Origin: an uncultured Sphingomonadales bacterium
GTDB taxonomy: Bacteria; Pseudomonadota; Alphaproteobacteria; Sphingomonadales; Sphingomonadaceae
Reading direction: 5' to 3'
Length of the DNA stretch: 8,190 bases
Assembly (NCBI GenBank): GCA_903958285.1
Contig: CAJBSR010000346.1
Location: 1-8,190, forward strand
Position numbers and translations under genes: made by a program. This document shows, one piece after another, positions 5,690 through 8,190 of this stretch (its first letter is position 1; the number at the start of each line of letters is the position of its first letter). The notes beneath the pieces are model-generated. The model was not told the origin of the DNA. It ran no database searches and saw only the letters and a list, made by a program, of their open reading frames with translations.

Positions 5690-6472
5690 TTACTTGCCCT
5701 TCCACACGCCGGGGCGCTTTTCGATAAATGCAGCCATGCCTTCGGCCTTATCCTCGGTTGCGGTCAGCACTTGGAAGATTCGGCGTTCCATCAGCAGGCC
5801 CTGATCAAGCGTTGTTTCAAACGCGGCGTTGACCATTTCCTTGTTCGCAATGGTCGCGAGCGGCGGCATGGCGGCGATCTCAGTCGCGGTCTTAACAGCT
5901 TCTTCAACGAGCGAGGCCAGCGGCACGACGCGGGCGACAAGGCCTGAGCGTTCGGCTTCTTCCGCGCCCATCATGCGGCCGGTGAGGCACATGTCCATGG
6001 ACTTTGCTTTGCCGATGGCGCGCGTCAAACGCTGGCTGCCGCCCATGCCGGGGCCAACGCCCAGCTTGATTTCGGGCTGGCCGAAGCGCGCCGCGTCTGC
6101 CGCGATGATGAAATCCGCCATCATGGCGAGCTCACACCCGCCGCCCAGCGCAAAGCCGTTGACGGCCGCGATCCAAGGCTTGCGTGTGGTCTTCACCACA
6201 TGGCTCGTCCAGCGCGCGAAGAAATCCTGCGCATAAAAGTCTGCGGCTGGCTTATCTGACATTTCCTTGATGTCGGCACCCGCTGCAAAGGCCTTCTCGC
6301 CTGAACCTGTGAGGACGGCACAGCGTTGCGATGCATCCGCCTCAAACGCGGCAAAGGCGACGATCAGTTCTTCGAGCACCTGCGCATTCAATGCGTTCAA
6401 CGCCTGCGGACGGTTGAGCGTGATCAGGGTGACAGCGTCCCGCTGTTCAACAAGGATGGTCTCATACGTCAT
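5690..6472 (-). CDS. Enoyl-CoA hydratase (crotonase family), probable methacrylyl-CoA hydratase of valine catabolism
   Basis: It adds water to a 2-enoyl-CoA; in this operon the likely substrate is methacrylyl-CoA, giving 3-hydroxyisobutyryl-CoA. The protein has 260 residues, a single crotonase domain. The oxyanion-hole segment [11 protein letters not shown] is at about 61-71 and [17 protein letters not shown] at about 105-121. The two catalytic glutamates are Glu114 in GGCEL and Glu134 in FGQPEI, 20 residues apart as in rat mitochondrial enoyl-CoA hydratase (Glu144 and Glu164). I chose the ATG at 6472 because it overlaps the upstream stop as ATGA and gives the usual [10 protein letters not shown] start; the frame is open to an ATG at 6484, adding four residues. 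The enzyme may also serve short-chain fatty-acid oxidation, since crotonases of this type are broad. Confidence 0.93.
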   Translation of the reverse strand: MTYETILVEQRDAVTLITLNRPQALNALNAQVLEELIVAFAAFEADASQRCAVLTGSGEKAFAAGADIKEMSDKPAADFYAQDFFARWTSHVVKTTRKPWIAAVNGFALGGGCELAMMADFIIAADAARFGQPEIKLGVGPGMGGSQRLTRAIGKAKSMDMCLTGRMMGAEEAERSGLVARVVPLASLVEEAVKTATEIAAMPPLATIANKEMVNAAFETTLDQGLLMERRIFQVLTATEDKAEGMAAFIEKRPGVWKGK

Positions 6473-7536
6473 AGGGGTTTCCATTCTTCATTTGTTGGTA
6501 GCGGGGCAAAGATGCCCTCGATCAGATCGTCAGTGACACCTTCCGGCGTCGCGGGGGCCCATTTGGGCGCGTTGTCCTTATCGACAATGACGGCGCGGAC
6601 ACCTTCCGCAAAGTCAGGCAGCGTCAGCACACGGCTCGCGATGCGATACTCCATCACCATGTTCGCGGCGAAATCCGCGCAGGACAGGCTGTCTTGGAGT
6701 TGGCTCAGCGCGACCTTGCAGGTCTGCGGGCTTTTGGTGCGGAGCGTCGCCAATTCCTTGGCGGACCAGTCCGAGCCTTCAGCCTCAAGCGCGGCGAGGA
6801 TGTCCTCATAGCGGTCGGAAGCGAAGAGCCGGTCGATCTGGTCAAGGTTCGCGGCGATCCGCGCTGGCGGCGGCGCATCGGCATAAGAGGCTAAGATCGC
6901 ATCCGCGCGCGTCGGGTCCGCGGCGATCTCCGCCTTGGCTTCCGCGAGTGTGGCCGCCGGCAGATAGTGGGTGGCCAGACCAACTTCGAAACATTCTGCT
7001 CCATCCAGCCGTGCGCCGGTCAGCGCGAGGAACGCGCCCGCGCGGCCGGGCAGGCGCGAGAGATACCAACCGCCGCCCACGTCGGGGAACAGGCCAATGC
7101 CCGTTTCCGGCATGGCAAATCGCGTATTTTCCGTTGCGACGCGGAAGGTCGCGGGCTGGCTGATGCCAACGCCTCCGCCCATCGTAATGCCGTCCATGAA
7201 AGCGATGACGGGCTTGGGATAAGTGAACAGCAGATTGTTCAGTTGATATTCGTCGTGGAAGAACTTGCGGCCCGACACGCCACCGTCGTTGAGCGCCGAG
7301 TTGCGCAGGAACGCAATATCGCCACCGGAGCAGAAACCCCTGGATAATTTGGGATCGCCATCCGGCGCGGCAGCATGATCGATGATGATCGCCTCAACTG
7401 TCGGATTGTCCCGCCAGTCGAGCAAGGCCGCCGTCATGATATGGACCATGTCCAGCGTCAGCGCGTGGATGGCGGATGGCCGGTTTAGGCTTAGAAAGCC
7501 GACCTTGCCTTCAATGCGGGTCAGGACGTCGGTCAT
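6469..7536 (-). CDS. 3-hydroxyisobutyryl-CoA hydrolase (HIBCH-like crotonase family)
   Basis: It hydrolyses 3-hydroxyisobutyryl-CoA to free 3-hydroxyisobutyrate and CoA, the step that feeds the dehydrogenase at the end of the operon. The 355-residue length is that of HIBCH rather than of simple hydratases (about 260). [14 protein letters not shown] (66-79) and [13 protein letters not shown] (about 115-127) form the CoA/oxyanion pocket. The first hydratase glutamate is replaced by Gly in GGGVG, as is usual for hydrolases of this type. The remaining acids are Glu144 in [11 protein letters not shown] and Asp152 in PDVGGG, 8 residues apart like human HIBCH Glu169 and Asp177. The C-terminal extension holds the HIBCH-type region ([16 protein letters not shown]). 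The start codon overlaps the acyl-CoA dehydrogenase stop (ATGA, 7536-7533) and the stop overlaps the next start (6472-6469), so all three are translationally coupled. Confidence 0.93.
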   Translation of the reverse strand: MTDVLTRIEGKVGFLSLNRPSAIHALTLDMVHIMTAALLDWRDNPTVEAIIIDHAAAPDGDPKLSRGFCSGGDIAFLRNSALNDGGVSGRKFFHDEYQLNNLLFTYPKPVIAFMDGITMGGGVGISQPATFRVATENTRFAMPETGIGLFPDVGGGWYLSRLPGRAGAFLALTGARLDGAECFEVGLATHYLPAATLAEAKAEIAADPTRADAILASYADAPPPARIAANLDQIDRLFASDRYEDILAALEAEGSDWSAKELATLRTKSPQTCKVALSQLQDSLSCADFAANMVMEYRIASRVLTLPDFAEGVRAVIVDKDNAPKWAPATPEGVTDDLIEGIFAPLPTNEEWKPL

Positions 7537-8190
7537 TGGCGGGTCAGGTCCCGCCCGATGATCATGCGCATGACTTGATTGGTCCCTTCTAGGATCGAAT
7601 GGACGCGCAGGTCGCGCCAGAAGCGTTCAATGGGATAGTCTTTGAGATAGCCATAGCCGCCGAAAAGCTGGAGCGCTTTGTTAACGATCTCGCTCCCGCT
7701 ATCGGTTGAAAGGCGCTTGGCCATTGCGGAAAAGCGGGTCTTGTCCGGGGCGTTGGCGTTCACCTTGGCCGCGGCGAGATAAAGGAGCGCGCGCGCAGCT
7801 TCGAGGTCCGTCGCCATATCCGCAAGAGTGAACTGCGTGTTCTGGAAATCGGCCACCACTTGCCCAAATTGCTGGCGTTCCTTGGTATATTTGATCGCCT
7901 CATCGAGACAGCGCTGCGCACCGCCGAGAGAACAGGCGCCGATGTTGAGGCGGCCACCGTCTAGCCCCGCCATGGCAAAGCGGAAGCCATCGCCCTCCGC
8001 CCCCACACGGTTGGCAACAGGCACGCGGCAATCCTCGAAGATCACCTGCGCTGTGGGCGACGCGTTCCAGCCGAGTTTCTTCTCCGGTGCGCCAAAGGAC
8101 AGGCCGGGTGTGTCCTTTTCGACGACGAGGCAAGTGATGCCTTTCGCACCATTGTCATTCGTCCGCACCATGACGACGTAGATGTCGTTA
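7533..8190 (-). CDS. Acyl-CoA dehydrogenase, probable isobutyryl-CoA dehydrogenase (partial, 5' end outside window)
   Basis: This is the C-terminal part, about 219 codons, of an FAD-dependent acyl-CoA dehydrogenase. It would oxidise isobutyryl-CoA to methacrylyl-CoA and pass electrons to electron-transfer flavoprotein. The frame continues past the Met at 8171 to the window edge (DIYVVMVRT is visible), so that Met is internal. Seen are the middle-domain end (GITCLVVEKDTPGLSFG, KKLGWNASPT), the C-terminal helical domain with RQQFGQVVADFQNTQF, the signature LFGGYGYLKDYPIERFWRD, and ILEGTNQVMRMIIGR. The Glu in LEGTN (codon at 7589-7587) sits where medium-chain and isobutyryl-CoA dehydrogenases carry their catalytic base. 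Human ACAD8 has very similar blocks (GGYGYLKDY, ILEGSNEVMR). With hydrolase, hydratase and dehydrogenase downstream, isobutyryl-CoA is the most likely substrate; a 2-methylbutyryl-CoA or general short-branched enzyme remains possible. Confidence 0.9.
   Translation of the reverse strand, partial: NDIYVVMVRTNDNGAKGITCLVVEKDTPGLSFGAPEKKLGWNASPTAQVIFEDCRVPVANRVGAEGDGFRFAMAGLDGGRLNIGACSLGGAQRCLDEAIKYTKERQQFGQVVADFQNTQFTLADMATDLEAARALLYLAAAKVNANAPDKTRFSAMAKRLSTDSGSEIVNKALQLFGGYGYLKDYPIERFWRDLRVHSILEGTNQVMRMIIGRDLTRQ

Overview
The window looks like chromosomal DNA of an alphaproteobacterium, most likely a sphingomonad. This is inferred from the moderately high GC content, the style of the proteins (a short EL222-like LOV-HTH regulator, an FeS-type photolyase, a compact ATGA-coupled valine operon) and a TCGAGCGnnGTCGAG repeat of a type I associate with Sphingomonadales. 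No rRNA, tRNA, CRISPR array, transposase or phage gene was seen.

Layout. (1) Positions 1-679 hold the possible tail of an upstream gene and an isochorismatase-fold cysteine hydrolase of the N-carbamoylsarcosine amidase/maleamate amidohydrolase type. (2) Positions 730-2237 hold an FeS-containing bacterial cryptochrome/photolyase of the (6-4) photolyase (PhrB) class. It is split by a one-base deletion near 892, so it is either a fresh pseudogene or a sequencing error. (3) Positions 2241-2325 hold an inverted pair of palindromic repeats (REPIN-like), placed as a terminator between convergent genes. (4) A minus-strand operon, folE > renalase-like FAD amine-oxidase-fold protein > a 45-residue DUF2256 zinc-ribbon protein, runs from 4078 down to 2334. 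The last gene is very small and easily missed. (5) A 138-bp divergent promoter region (4079-4216) contains an imperfect palindrome. It separates folE from a blue-light LOV-HTH transcription factor (4217-4801, +). (6) From 8190 down to 4798 a minus-strand operon for valine catabolism carries an acyl-CoA dehydrogenase (partial), 3-hydroxyisobutyryl-CoA hydrolase, enoyl-CoA hydratase and 3-hydroxyisobutyrate dehydrogenase. These genes are joined by two 4-bp ATGA overlaps and one 1-nt gap.

How the genes may work together. The centre of the window reads as a light-response and photorepair island: a LOV photoreceptor-regulator, divergent from a folE/FAD-enzyme/DUF2256 operon, which in turn converges on an FeS photolyase. 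The domain assignments rest on visible motifs. The proposal that the LOV-HTH protein controls the divergent operon and the photolyase is inference. The right-hand operon is ordinary branched-chain amino-acid catabolism: isobutyryl-CoA to methacrylyl-CoA, 3-hydroxyisobutyryl-CoA, 3-hydroxyisobutyrate and methylmalonate semialdehyde. It is unrelated to the light genes except that its last gene overlaps the LOV gene tail-to-tail by 4 bp.
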